Positions 43,117-52,551 are shown, numbered from the stretch's first letter. The stretch: 64,000 bases of DNA from Ascidiaceihabitans sp023955215 (GCA_943788345.1 CALSPX010000008.1:61457-125456); one strand, 5' to 3'. Notes: generated by a model not told the origin, from the letters alone. A program made the numbers and translations.

Positions 43117-45069
43117 ATGTCAGAGACCCAATCCAAAACATATCCCCCGTCAGCAGAAATGGCAGCAAATGCCAATGTCGACGCAGCAAAGTATGATGCC
43201 ATGTACACCGCATCCATTGCCGATCCCGACGCATTCTGGGGGGAGCACGGCAAACGTATCGATTGGATCAAACCCTATACTCAAGTCAAAGACGTCAATT
43301 TTGCTTTGGGCAATGTATCAATTAATTGGTATGGCGACGGTACACTGAACGTCTCTGCAAACTGCATCGACCGCCATTTAGAGACCCGCGGCGACCAAAC
43401 TGCGATCATCTGGGAGCCGGACAGCCCAACCGACGAGTCTCTACATATTACATACAAACAATTGCATTCCTCCGTTTGCAAAATGGCGAACGTGTTAAAG
43501 GGCCTTGGCGTTTCGAAAGGCGATCGCGTTGTAATCTATATGCCGATGATCCCTGAAGCGGCTTATGCTATGCTCGCATGTGCGCGTATCGGCGCGATCC
43601 ACTCTATCGTGTTCGCTGGATTCTCACCTGATGCTTTGTCCGCACGTGTGAACGGTTCTGAAGCTAAGGTTGTGATCACTGCAGATGAGGCCCCACGAGG
43701 TGGCCGCAATACGCCACTTAAAGCGAATGCAGACAAAGCACTGGCTGACTGTGACGCAAATGTTCAGTGTCTAGTTGTGCGTCGCACAGGTGGCGATGTT
43801 GCATGGAACGAAGCACGTGATCGCGATTACAATGTGCTAAGCAAAGCGGCATCATCCGATTCTGCACCAGAAGAGATGAACGCCGAAGATCCACTTTTCG
43901 TCTTATACACTTCGGGTTCGACCGGTATGCCAAAAGGCGTAGTCCATACGACTGGTGGCTACATCGTCTACGCTGCTATGACCCACGAAATCACCTTCGA
44001 CTATAAAGACGGCGATGTGTATTGGTGCACCGCTGACGTGGGTTGGGTTACCGGCCACAGCTATATTGTTTACGGCCCACTGGCCAACGGCGCGACCACT
44101 GTGATGTTTGAAGGTGTGCCAACTTACCCAGACGCATCACGTTTTTGGCAGGTTTGTGAAAAACACAAAGTGGCACAGTTCTACACAGCCCCAACCGCTA
44201 TCCGCGCATTGATGGCGCAAGGTGATGACTTTGTTAAGAAATGCGATCTTAGCAGTCTACGCATTCTTGGCACCGTGGGCGAACCAATCAATCCAGAAGC
44301 TTGGAATTGGTACAACGAGGTTGTCGGCGGCGGTACCTGCCCGATCGTTGATACATGGTGGCAAACTGAAACTGGCGGCCATTTGATGACTCCATTGCCG
44401 GGCGCACATGCCATGAAACCGGGTTCAGCGATGAAGCCATTCTTTGGAATTGAACCCGTGGTGCTTGAGCCAGCAAGTGGTGAAATCATTGAGGGCAACG
44501 ATGTCGAAGGCGTCTTGTGCATCAAAGGCAGCTGGCCCGGTCAAATGCGGTCTGTTTGGGGCGATCACGAACGCTTTGAAAAGACGTATTTTGCGGATTA
44601 TGAAGGCTACTACTTTACCGGCGACGGTTGCAAACGCGATGCAGACGGCGACTATTGGATTACAGGTCGTGTCGATGACGTGATCAACGTTTCTGGTCAC
44701 CGCATGGGCACAGCCGAAGTTGAAAGCGCACTGGTGGCACACCCACAAGTCGCCGAAGCTGCTGTTGTTGGCTATCCTCATGACATCAAGGGACAGGGCA
44801 TTTATTGCTACGTCACATTGATGAATGGTGAGACCCCCACCGACGAGCTGCGTGTTGCACTGCGCAACTGGGTTCGCAAAGAAATCGGCCCTATCGCCTC
44901 ACCAGATCTGATTCAGTGGGCACCAGGCCTACCCAAAACCCGTTCAGGTAAAATCATGCGCCGTATCTTGCGCAAGATTGCAGAGAACGACTTTGGCGCA
45001 TTGGGCGACACGTCAACCTTGGCAGACCCAAGCGTTGTTGATGACCTCATTGAAAACCGCATGGGCTGA
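43117..45069 (+). CDS. acs: Acetyl-CoA synthetase (AMP-forming)
   Basis: Activates acetate to acetyl-CoA through acetyl-AMP. The 650 aa from the ATG at 43117 (MSETQSKTYP) are chosen because AGGGAGG stands 8 bases upstream. An in-frame ATG at 43075 lacks this. Motifs are YTSGSTGMPKGVVHTTGGYI (about residues 265-284), DTWWQTETGGHLMTPLPGAH (about 411-430), the GRVDDVINVSGHRMGTAEVE hinge region, and SGKIMRRILRKI near the C-terminus with the regulatory acetylated Lys. Upstream lies an unusually AT-rich region. Confidence 0.97.
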   Translation: MSETQSKTYPPSAEMAANANVDAAKYDAMYTASIADPDAFWGEHGKRIDWIKPYTQVKDVNFALGNVSINWYGDGTLNVSANCIDRHLETRGDQTAIIWEPDSPTDESLHITYKQLHSSVCKMANVLKGLGVSKGDRVVIYMPMIPEAAYAMLACARIGAIHSIVFAGFSPDALSARVNGSEAKVVITADEAPRGGRNTPLKANADKALADCDANVQCLVVRRTGGDVAWNEARDRDYNVLSKAASSDSAPEEMNAEDPLFVLYTSGSTGMPKGVVHTTGGYIVYAAMTHEITFDYKDGDVYWCTADVGWVTGHSYIVYGPLANGATTVMFEGVPTYPDASRFWQVCEKHKVAQFYTAPTAIRALMAQGDDFVKKCDLSSLRILGTVGEPINPEAWNWYNEVVGGGTCPIVDTWWQTETGGHLMTPLPGAHAMKPGSAMKPFFGIEPVVLEPASGEIIEGNDVEGVLCIKGSWPGQMRSVWGDHERFEKTYFADYEGYYFTGDGCKRDADGDYWITGRVDDVINVSGHRMGTAEVESALVAHPQVAEAAVVGYPHDIKGQGIYCYVTLMNGETPTDELRVALRNWVRKEIGPIASPDLIQWAPGLPKTRSGKIMRRILRKIAENDFGALGDTSTLADPSVVDDLIENRMG

Positions 45070-45078
45070 TAACGATCA

Positions 45079-45111
45079 CAGTGGTGTTCGCTTGATCCGC
45101 GGACACCACTG
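45079..45111 (+). promoter_or_regulatory. Hairpin between acs and adk
   Basis: CAGTGGTGT (45079-45087) and ACACCACTG (45103-45111) are perfect 9-base arms. The 15-base interior contains a further CGC/GCG pairing. No T-run follows, so it is more likely an RNA processing or attenuation element than a strong terminator. It ends 17 bases before the adk start. Confidence 0.55.
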
Positions 45112-45128
45112 ACCAAAGGAAACACATT

Positions 45129-45797
45129 ATGAACACCTCACCTGTACTTATTCTCCTCGGCCCTCCAGGGGCTGGCAAAGGCACCCAAGCGCGGATGCTA
45201 GAAAAACAATTCGGCCTTGTTCAACTGTCCACTGGCGATCTGCTACGTGCAGCGGTGACAGCCGGCACTCCTGCGGGACAAGCCGCTGATGCCGTTATGA
45301 AAGCTGGCGCATTGGTCAGCGACCAAATCGTAATTGATATCTTGCGAGACCGAATGACCGATGCAGACTGCGCCAAGGGCGTGATTTTGGATGGCTTCCC
45401 ACGCACAGCGATACAGGCTGCGGCCTTAGATGAATTGCTGGCGCAGAACGGTCAAAAGATCAATGCCGCCATCAGCCTTGAGGTGGATGATGCCGCAATG
45501 GTCGAACGCGTGGCAGGGCGATACACTTGTGGCGACTGCGGTGAAGGATACCACGACAGCTTCAAAATCCCCACCAAAGTGGGCGTTTGTGACAACTGTG
45601 GCGGAACGGAAATGAAGCGTCGCGCGGATGACAATGCCGAAACCGTAAGTGGACGATTAGCAGCCTATCACGCGCAAACTGCACCATTGATCAAGTACTA
45701 TGAGGATAACGGTGCGTTACAGCGCATTGATGCGATGGGTGAGATCGATGTAATTGGCAAAGCGCTCACCGCGGCGGTAAACAAGATCGTCGCCTAA
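45129..45797 (+). CDS. adk: Adenylate kinase with zinc-type LID
   Basis: Interconverts ATP plus AMP with two ADP. The 222 aa include P-loop GPPGAGKGTQARML (about residues 12-25), the AMP-binding LSTGDLLRAAVTAGTP (about 34-49) and GVILDGFPRTAIQAAALDE. The LID carries four cysteines (YTCGDCGEGYHD and VCDNCGG), the zinc-binding form. An AAGGA site precedes the ATG. It follows acs by 59 bases. Confidence 0.97.
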   Translation: MNTSPVLILLGPPGAGKGTQARMLEKQFGLVQLSTGDLLRAAVTAGTPAGQAADAVMKAGALVSDQIVIDILRDRMTDADCAKGVILDGFPRTAIQAAALDELLAQNGQKINAAISLEVDDAAMVERVAGRYTCGDCGEGYHDSFKIPTKVGVCDNCGGTEMKRRADDNAETVSGRLAAYHAQTAPLIKYYEDNGALQRIDAMGEIDVIGKALTAAVNKIVA

Positions 45798-45896
45798 TAG
45801 CGCTAATTCTTAAACAGTTAAAAAACAGACTTCCGCAAAAGCGAATGCTCGCCTAACGTCGTGATCAAATACCTATTTGATTGAAGGATCACGGCC

Positions 45897-46574
45897 ATGG
45901 GGTTTCGCGCAGCGATAGATGATAACGACGTTAAGTCGATCACAAACTGGATGCAGACCGCGCCCGAGACAACCTCGGTCGCGGACTTCCTTCCGGGGCC
46001 CGGCATTCAGAAGCTAGAACTTAAGTTTGACATCGACGAGTTGCGTGCAGCGCTCGACGAATGTTTGGCACGCGAGGCCTTCAAAGGCGGAATGCAAGAT
46101 CAAGGATTTGCCGCCCTCCCCCTCACCCAACGACCCGGACAAACTGAATGGACTGAAAACGATCTTTCTGGCCGTTACTGGTTACGCGGCGATGCGCGAT
46201 ACGTCGAAGAAGCCCGCGAAGATTTGGTGCCGGAAATCGACTTTTCCGAATTCAACCCAAAATTCAAAGGCACTTACTTTGAATATGTTCACGAAGAACT
46301 AACCAAACGCTTTCCAATCGGACGGACCCGTGTGTTGGCCAAAAGTCAGTATAACTGCAATTCTTGGCACCGTGATCCAGAACCGCGCCTACACATTCCG
46401 GTTACAACAAATCCCGGTTCCTTGTTTGTGGTCAATCACCATGTAACCCACTTGCCAGCTGATGGATCTGTCTACTTCACAGACACGCGTGGTTATCACA
46501 CTGCGTTAAATGGCGGCGACACATCGCGCGTGCATATCGTTGCTGCCCTTGCCTACACTCAGGTCAATACATGA
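45897..46574 (+). CDS. Aspartyl/asparaginyl beta-hydroxylase-like cupin protein
   Basis: A likely Fe(II)/2-oxoglutarate-dependent hydroxylase of 225 aa. The metal and co-substrate residues look intact: NSWHRDPEPRLHIPVTTNPG (His158 and Asp160) and, downstream, RGYHTALNGGDTSRVHIVAA (His201 and Arg211). The RLHIPV/TTNPG pattern is that of the Asp/Asn beta-hydroxylase family. Its substrate is unknown. The context suggests a free amino acid. AGGAT precedes the ATG. The stop overlaps the threonine aldolase start by 4 bases, so the two are translationally coupled. Confidence 0.75.
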   Translation: MGFRAAIDDNDVKSITNWMQTAPETTSVADFLPGPGIQKLELKFDIDELRAALDECLAREAFKGGMQDQGFAALPLTQRPGQTEWTENDLSGRYWLRGDARYVEEAREDLVPEIDFSEFNPKFKGTYFEYVHEELTKRFPIGRTRVLAKSQYNCNSWHRDPEPRLHIPVTTNPGSLFVVNHHVTHLPADGSVYFTDTRGYHTALNGGDTSRVHIVAALAYTQVNT

Positions 46575-47617
46575 GCACTTATGGTGCAATGGATAGCGGT
46601 ATCCGTAACTCAATTGTCTGTGATTTACGTAGCGACACAGTCACCTGCCCTGACGACGCGATGCGCTCGGCAATGGCAGCCGCTGAAGTTGGTGATGATG
46701 TTTACGGCGAAGACCCCAGCATTATTGCTCTTGAGAACCGCATGGCAGGCTTTCTTGGAAAAGACGCCGCCATGTTTGTTTCCAGCGGTACACAAAGTAA
46801 CCTTTGCGCAATCATGGCACACTGTGGCCGTGGGGACGAATTGATCGTTGGCGACACTTATCACATTTATGCTGATGAAGCCGCCGGTGCTTCGGTTCTG
46901 GCAGGCGTTTCGATGCATGCGATCCCCGTGGACGATGGTAACGCCGTTTCAGCAGAGCAAGTCAAAGGTGCGGTTAAGGATGACGACCCACACTACGCAC
47001 GCAGTCGCTTGTTGTGTTTGGAAAATACGGTTGGCGGCAAAGCCATTTCATTGGAAAAGATGCGCGCCCCCGCACAGGCGGCATGGGACGCTGGACTATC
47101 CGTTCATTTAGACGGCGCACGCTTTTTTAATGCAATAACCGAACTTAAGTGCACTGCTAAAGAACTCGCTGATTGCGCCGACAGCATTTCCGTCTGCTTT
47201 TCAAAGGGGTTGGGCGCACCAGTGGGTTCGATTTTGGTCGGTAGCCACGCCATTATCGCGAGGGCTAGGCGCAATCGCAAAATCTTGGGCGGGGGATTGC
47301 GACAGGCGGGCGTATTGGCCGCTGCCGCAACACATGCGCTAGATCATCATTTGTCACTTCTGCCCGCGGATCATGACCGCGCAGCTCAATTGGCCGATGC
47401 CTTGCATGACTTGGATGTTGGAAATGTTCACAGCGGTACGAACATGGTGTTCTTCACCCCTAACGCAAGCCAACATAACCCATTGCATGCCCATATGGAG
47501 GCTGCTGGTGTACGCATTGGTGGGCAACATCCTACGATAAGAATGGTCATGCACCGCGACATTGATGATGCGGGATTAGAGGCCGCGATCACAGCCTTCC
47601 GCAGTTTTTACGCATAG
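46571..47617 (+). CDS. ltaE: Threonine aldolase-family PLP enzyme
   Basis: Cleaves beta-hydroxy-alpha-amino acids (L-threonine, allo-threonine, phenylserine-like) to glycine and an aldehyde. The 348 aa include DLRSDTVTCPDDAMRSAMAA (about residues 18-37), FVSSGTQSNLCAIMAHCGRG and the PLP lysine in SVCFSKGLGAPVGSILVG (about 206-223). The GTQSN and DGAR motifs are family-typical. It overlaps the upstream hydroxylase-like gene and is followed after 6 bases by the MmgE/PrpD gene. Confidence 0.9.
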   Translation: MSTYGAMDSGIRNSIVCDLRSDTVTCPDDAMRSAMAAAEVGDDVYGEDPSIIALENRMAGFLGKDAAMFVSSGTQSNLCAIMAHCGRGDELIVGDTYHIYADEAAGASVLAGVSMHAIPVDDGNAVSAEQVKGAVKDDDPHYARSRLLCLENTVGGKAISLEKMRAPAQAAWDAGLSVHLDGARFFNAITELKCTAKELADCADSISVCFSKGLGAPVGSILVGSHAIIARARRNRKILGGGLRQAGVLAAAATHALDHHLSLLPADHDRAAQLADALHDLDVGNVHSGTNMVFFTPNASQHNPLHAHMEAAGVRIGGQHPTIRMVMHRDIDDAGLEAAITAFRSFYA

Positions 47618-47623
47618 GGAACA

Positions 47624-48961
47624 ATGCACATGCTGGCAGTAGACTTCATCCTCGACACCAGGTTTGACGATCTACCTTCCGCCACAATCCATGAGGCCAT
47701 TCGCTGTCTGGTCGACACCTTAGGTGTGGCCGTTGGTGGGTCGCAAACCCAACTAGCAAGCATCATTCACAACCATGCCGCACGCCAGTTTTGCGGAACA
47801 GACGCCATCCTTTGGCAAGACGGCCGCAAAGCCAGTGCTGCGGGAGCAGCCCTTGCCAATGGTATGACAATCGATGCGCTCGATGCCCATGACGGTATGA
47901 AACTGACCAAGGGCCATGTCGGCTGCGGCGTCTTCCCTTCATTGATCGCAGTCATGCAGGCCGAAGGGATTGATGACCCTAAAGAATTCCTAACTTCCAT
48001 CGTGATTGGATACGAAATCGGCACCAGGGCTGGCATTGCCTTACATGCAAGTGCCTGCGATTTTCATACTTCTGGCGCATGGATTTCTTTGGCGGCAGCC
48101 GCATTAACTGCCCGTCAATTGAAGTTGACCAAGGGCCAAACCCGCGAGGCGCTCGGCATAGCTGAATACCATGGCCCACGCAGTCAGATGATGCGTGTTA
48201 TTGATGCGCCCACAATGCTCAAAGACGGCTCTGGTTGGGGCGCAATGGCGGGAGTTTCGGCAGCATACCTTGCACAGGACGGGTTTACCGGTGCCCCTGC
48301 TATCACCATGGAAGACCCTGAGTTGGCAAAATATTGGGATGACTTGGGTCAGAACTGGTACATTGAGCAGCAATATATCAAGCTTTATCCAGTTTGCCGC
48401 TGGGCACAGCCTGCCGCAGAGGGAGCGTTGGCTTTGATCCGTGAGCACGATGTCACCGCAGATCAGATCACATCGGTCAAAGTCGAGACATTTCACGAAG
48501 CGAAACGCCTTGCCTCGATCCCCACAACGACCGAACAGGCGCAATACTCGCTACCGTTTTCAGTCGCTGCAGCAGTTGTGCGTGGTACAATCGGTGTGGC
48601 AGAGGTCACAAGTGATGGCCTCAACGACCAACAAATCATCGGGTTGGCCAAGACTGTTGAGATTGTCGAGGACGACGCATTTAACGACGCCTTCCCCGCC
48701 CGTCGCTTTGCACGCACCCACTTCTACCTTAATGATGGGCGCATCCTGTCCTCAGCTGCCACGGAGGCACAGGGTGATCCAGAGAACAAAGTTTCAGATC
48801 AAGTGATTTGGGACAAGTTTCGCGGCCTCACAACACCGGTATTGGGTACGGCATGGTCAGAACAGTTTTTAACCTTAGCCCAAGGCATTGCAGATGCGCC
48901 ATCCATTAAGCCATTGTTTGAATTGATGGCGCAGGCAGCACAAACTAAGGAACTGAAATGA
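47624..48961 (+). CDS. MmgE/PrpD-family protein
   Basis: A 445-aa member of the family that includes 2-methylcitrate dehydratase PrpD and cis-aconitate decarboxylase. Family features are AIRCLVDTLGVAVGGSQTQL (about residues 22-41), ANGMTIDALDAHDGMKLTKG (about 80-99, with the catalytic-region Asp/His) and the KLYPVCRWAQPAAEGALAL region (about 249-267). Substrate unknown. There are no prpB or prpC genes nearby, so it is unlikely to be the methylcitrate enzyme. ATG at 47624 or 47630. It overlaps the GST gene by 4 bases. Confidence 0.85.
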   Translation: MHMLAVDFILDTRFDDLPSATIHEAIRCLVDTLGVAVGGSQTQLASIIHNHAARQFCGTDAILWQDGRKASAAGAALANGMTIDALDAHDGMKLTKGHVGCGVFPSLIAVMQAEGIDDPKEFLTSIVIGYEIGTRAGIALHASACDFHTSGAWISLAAAALTARQLKLTKGQTREALGIAEYHGPRSQMMRVIDAPTMLKDGSGWGAMAGVSAAYLAQDGFTGAPAITMEDPELAKYWDDLGQNWYIEQQYIKLYPVCRWAQPAAEGALALIREHDVTADQITSVKVETFHEAKRLASIPTTTEQAQYSLPFSVAAAVVRGTIGVAEVTSDGLNDQQIIGLAKTVEIVEDDAFNDAFPARRFARTHFYLNDGRILSSAATEAQGDPENKVSDQVIWDKFRGLTTPVLGTAWSEQFLTLAQGIADAPSIKPLFELMAQAAQTKELK

Positions 48962-49584
48962 TAGACCTTTATTCATGGACAACTCCGAATGGACGCAAAA
49001 TCTCGATCGCATTGGAAGAAATGGGGCTGGAGTACAAAAGCCATGCCATCGACATCACCAAGGATGAACAATTTGCACCCGAGTTTCTAAAAATCAGCCC
49101 CAACAATCGCATCCCTGCAATTGTTGACGGGGATCAATCTATATTTGAGTCTGGTGCAATCCTAATGCACCTCGCCGAAAAAACTGGCCTATTCGCACCT
49201 GTATATGGGAGCTCTGAATATTGGCAGATGATGCAGTGGTTGATGTGGCAGATGGGCGGTTTTGGCCCGATGATTGGCCAAGCGCACCATTTTTTAAAGT
49301 ACAACAAGGGCAAGTCTGAGTATTCAGAGCAACGCTATCATACAGAAACATTGCGCCTTTATGGGGTTTTAGATCGGCACCTCGCCACTTCCCCATATAT
49401 AATCAGCACACTCAGCATTGCGGACTTTGCGACATGGCCATGGGTCTCCCGGTTTGAATACCATCAAGTTGATCTAAACGATTTCCCGAATGTAAAACGT
49501 TGGTATCTTGAGCTGGCGGCACGTCCCGCATTTGCACGCGGCTATGCCCAACCCAAAGATGCAGGCCAAATTCCTTTGCCGTAG
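48958..49584 (+). CDS. Glutathione S-transferase family protein
   Basis: A 208-aa two-domain GST. The thioredoxin-like N-domain starts MIDLYSWTTPNGRKISIALE and has the cis-Pro and GSH-binding stretch NNRIPAIVDGDQSIFESGAI (about residues 48-67). The all-alpha C-domain follows with SIADFATWPWVSRF. It resembles YfcG/Ure2p-like forms. It could detoxify or reduce an intermediate made by its operon partners. The role is inference only. It is the last gene of the overlapping unit. Confidence 0.88.
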   Translation: MIDLYSWTTPNGRKISIALEEMGLEYKSHAIDITKDEQFAPEFLKISPNNRIPAIVDGDQSIFESGAILMHLAEKTGLFAPVYGSSEYWQMMQWLMWQMGGFGPMIGQAHHFLKYNKGKSEYSEQRYHTETLRLYGVLDRHLATSPYIISTLSIADFATWPWVSRFEYHQVDLNDFPNVKRWYLELAARPAFARGYAQPKDAGQIPLP

Positions 49585-49653
49585 CCACTGGATTGGAAGC
49601 ACGTCTTTGTTTATCTGTGCACTAACGCAAATAGGTCTCGAGAGGACATCATC

Positions 49654-50031
49654 ATGCAAACTTCAAAATCCTACATGGACGCGGCAAACGCAGCAGTTCC
49701 ACGCATATCAGCGGCTGAAGCAATAGCCCGTCACGCAAACACTGCAGCCGTTTTCGTTGATGTGCGCGACAGCGCTGCCATCGCCGCAACTGGCACGATC
49801 AAAGGCGCGCAACTAATTCCCCGTGGCATGCTTGAATTCATGGCTGATCCAGCAACCGCTGCTCACAACAAGGCACTCACCAAGGATGCTGAAGTCTATC
49901 TGGTTTGCGCAGCTGGTGGACAGGCGGCACTGGCCGGTAAGACCCTGCTCGACATGGGCTACACAAATGTGACCAACATTGGCGGCATCGGTGACTGGGT
50001 CAAAGCTGGTGGGCCTGTTGAAGAGGCTTAA
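49654..50031 (+). CDS. Rhodanese-like domain protein
   Basis: A 125-aa single-domain sulfurtransferase-type protein. ISAAEAIARHANTAAVFVDV leads into the VRDSAAIAATGTIKGAQLIP segment, and the active-site loop is LVCAAGGQAALAGKTLLDMG (Cys near residue 89). The loop sequence CAAGGQA is compatible with sulfur or arsenate-type chemistry. The substrate is unknown. It is convergent with the sit operon, overlapping sitD by 4 bases. Confidence 0.9.
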   Translation: MQTSKSYMDAANAAVPRISAAEAIARHANTAAVFVDVRDSAAIAATGTIKGAQLIPRGMLEFMADPATAAHNKALTKDAEVYLVCAAGGQAALAGKTLLDMGYTNVTNIGGIGDWVKAGGPVEEA

Positions 50032-50852
50032 GCCGCTTGCTTAGACCGCATATTTGAACGAATAAACGCGCCGATGAAAATGATCGTTAAGATCAAAATG
50101 ATCGTCGGCGCAGGCGCACTGTCGATAAAGAAGCTAATGTATACGCCCAATATTCCAGAGAATACAGTGACCCCAACCGCAATCGGCAACATGCGTTTGA
50201 ACTGGTTCGTTAACAAAAATGCAATCGCCCCAGGTGCAATTAATAATCCGATTGATAGAATTATTCCTACCGCTGAAAGCGTTGCCACAATCGTAAGCGA
50301 AATCATTGACAACAATCCATAGTGCAGCCAATTCACCCGCAGGCCAACCGCTTGGGCCTGTATCGGATCAAAGGCGTGCAACAGCAGGTCTTTGCGCTTA
50401 GCGATCACAACAGCAGCAACGAAGGCCGCAATCAGACCAGCGGTCCACAGATCGGTTGCGCCGACGCCCAACATATTGCCAAACAGAATATGGTCCAGAT
50501 GTACCTCTGTTGTAATCTTAGTGTACAAAACTATCCCAAAACCGAACATTCCTGAGAACACGATACCCATTACCGTGTCTTGTTTCACGCGGCTATTCTC
50601 CGACAAAAACCCCGTGGCAAGCGCGCAAAACATCCCCGCGACAAACGCCCCGATGATCAACGGAATACCGATGATATAGGCGATCACAACACCGGGTAAA
50701 ACCGCGTGACTGATTGCATCCCCCATGAGGGACCACCCTTTCAAAACAAGGAAGCAAGACAGCAGGCTGGTGGGCACGGCGATAATGATCATAATCAAGA
50801 AGGCCTTGTTCATAAACGCAAATTGAAACGGAAGAAGCAGCTCACTCAACAT
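50028..50852 (-). CDS. sitD: Manganese/iron ABC transporter permease (SitD type)
   Basis: Second permease of a metal ABC-3 importer. The 274 aa have about eight hydrophobic segments, with the family motif LKGWSLMGDAISHAVLPGVV (about residues 38-57) and GLLIAPGAIAFLLTNQFKRM (about 211-230). Its start overlaps the sitC stop (TGATG). It is the last gene of a four-gene operon. Confidence 0.9.
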   Translation of the reverse strand: MLSELLLPFQFAFMNKAFLIMIIIAVPTSLLSCFLVLKGWSLMGDAISHAVLPGVVIAYIIGIPLIIGAFVAGMFCALATGFLSENSRVKQDTVMGIVFSGMFGFGIVLYTKITTEVHLDHILFGNMLGVGATDLWTAGLIAAFVAAVVIAKRKDLLLHAFDPIQAQAVGLRVNWLHYGLLSMISLTIVATLSAVGIILSIGLLIAPGAIAFLLTNQFKRMLPIAVGVTVFSGILGVYISFFIDSAPAPTIILILTIIFIGAFIRSNMRSKQAA

Positions 50853-51706
50853 CAGGACACCAGTGCTTGCGCTGCGCGACGGCGCGCGGCGATATAGCCG
50901 TGCTTGGGCGCAAAGAAAAAGGCGAGGAGAAAGATCAGGGTTTGTAGTGAAACAATCAAACCGCCCGCAGCCCCATCCACAAAGAAGCTGAGGTAGGCCC
51001 CGAAAAAGCTCGTTCCTGCCCCAAGTGCAACGCTGAGCATCAGCAAGCGCGGGAAACGGTCTGTCAACAGATAGGCCGTAGCCCCCGGCGTGACGACCAT
51101 CGCGATCACGAGGAACGCGCCAACGGTTTGCAAGGCTGCAACACAGGAGGCCGACAGCAATGTGAAAAACACAATCTTTAACAAGTCCGGTTTTAGCCCG
51201 ATGGATCGCGCGTGGTTTTCGTCAAAGAATGTGACCATCAGATCCTTCCATTTGGCCAATAAGATCGCGAGCGTCACAAAACCGATGATCGCAAGCTGCA
51301 GCGTATCAGACGGTGTAATCGCAAGGATGTTGCCCATTGTGATCGTTTGGATGCTTACGGATGTGGGTGACAGCGAGACCATGAACAATCCCAACCCAAA
51401 GAACGAGGTAAAGATCAGCCCGATGATCGTGTCCTCTTTCAAGCCCGATCTTTGGTTCAGAAAAAGCATCGCCCCTGCTGCTAATCCGCCCGCCGCAAAT
51501 GCGCCCAGCGCAAATGGCAGGCCCAGCATATAAGCCCCAGCAACACCCGGAACGATCGAGTGGCTTAGCGCGTCACCGATCAGGGACCAGCCCTTAAGCA
51601 TCAGATAAGCAGAGAGAAATGCGCATACGCCACCGACCAATGCACTGACCCACATGGCGTTGAACATGTAGTTATAAGTGAAGGGCAAAAGCAGTGTTTC
51701 GATCAC
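50852..51706 (-). CDS. sitC: Manganese/iron ABC transporter permease (SitC type)
   Basis: A membrane subunit of the ABC-3 family with 284 aa and about eight hydrophobic segments. The motif LKGWSLIGDALSHSIVPGVA (about residues 38-57) is homologous to that in SitD. VVTPGATAYLLTDRFPRLLM follows at about 212-231. The start is GTG at 51706, overlapping the sitB stop. Confidence 0.9.
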   Translation of the reverse strand: MIETLLLPFTYNYMFNAMWVSALVGGVCAFLSAYLMLKGWSLIGDALSHSIVPGVAGAYMLGLPFALGAFAAGGLAAGAMLFLNQRSGLKEDTIIGLIFTSFFGLGLFMVSLSPTSVSIQTITMGNILAITPSDTLQLAIIGFVTLAILLAKWKDLMVTFFDENHARSIGLKPDLLKIVFFTLLSASCVAALQTVGAFLVIAMVVTPGATAYLLTDRFPRLLMLSVALGAGTSFFGAYLSFFVDGAAGGLIVSLQTLIFLLAFFFAPKHGYIAARRRAAQALVS

Positions 51707-52551
51707 TCTTTGATACCTTTCTCATCGCTGTAAACAACAAAGGGACGTTCATCGTCTGTGATCACGCGGATGGTACGACCGTCTTCATCATCATGCAGAT
51801 CAGATCCACTAAGTACGAAATGGCGCAGCACCCCGCCAAAGGCCAGTTCCAAATTGTCATGGGTAAACGTGGTTTCGGTAGGCCCATAGGCCAGCACGGT
51901 TTCTTTGACCAAAACGGTGCGATCACAGAATTCTGGGACAGAACCAAGGTTATGGGTCGAGACCAACATCACCCGCCCCTCGTCGCGCATTTCGCCTAGG
52001 AGCGTGATGATTGCATCTTCGGTCTGAACGTCCACACCAGTAAAGGGCTCATCCAGCAAAACAACCTTGCCCTCCTGTGCCAAGGCACGGGCCAAGAAGA
52101 CGCGTTTGCGTTGACCGCCTGACAGCTCACCAATTTGGCGGTGCCGGAAGTCGATCATGTTGACCCGTTCAAGGGCGGATGTGACCGCTTCATGATCCGT
52201 TTGTTTGGGACGGCGCAGGAACCCCATGTGCCCGTAACGCCCCATCATCACCACGTCTTCGACAAGGACTGGAAAGCTCCAATCGACTTCTTCAGACTGG
52301 GGGACATAGGCCACGATGTTTTGGCGCAACGCGTCTTTGACGGGCATGCCCAGCACTGTGATCTCGCCCTTGGCGGCGGGAACAAAGCCCATGATCGCCT
52401 TGAACAGCGTGGATTTACCCGCGCCGTTCACCCCCACCAATGCGGTGATTGTCCCCGTAGGGATTTCAAAGCTGGCGTTGCGCAGGGCCGTGTGGCCGTT
52501 GCGATAGGTGACTGTGACGTCATTTGCGGTGATGCCGGTTGATGCGCTCAT
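51703..52551 (-). CDS. sitB: Manganese/iron ABC transporter ATP-binding protein (SitB type)
   Basis: ATPase of the metal importer, 282 aa. Walker A is GVNGAGKSTLFKAIMGFVPA (about residues 38-57), signature ELSGGQRKRVFLARAL (about 142-157) and Walker B VVLLDEPFTGVD. The YVPQSEEVDWSFPVLVEDVV stretch (Q-loop region) is typical of Mn/Zn importers. Overlaps of 4 bases with sitA and with sitC indicate one transcript. Confidence 0.93.
   Translation of the reverse strand: MSASTGITANDVTVTYRNGHTALRNASFEIPTGTITALVGVNGAGKSTLFKAIMGFVPAAKGEITVLGMPVKDALRQNIVAYVPQSEEVDWSFPVLVEDVVMMGRYGHMGFLRRPKQTDHEAVTSALERVNMIDFRHRQIGELSGGQRKRVFLARALAQEGKVVLLDEPFTGVDVQTEDAIITLLGEMRDEGRVMLVSTHNLGSVPEFCDRTVLVKETVLAYGPTETTFTHDNLELAFGGVLRHFVLSGSDLHDDEDGRTIRVITDDERPFVVYSDEKGIKE

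Noticed and set aside
46571..47617. Beta-hydroxyaspartate cycle gene cluster
   Set aside because: The aldolase is of the L-threonine aldolase type, and the cycle's aminotransferase, dehydratase and reductase are not beside it.
47624..48961. PrpD of the methylcitrate cycle
   Set aside because: No prpB, prpC or acnD neighbours. The family is broader than 2-methylcitrate dehydratase.
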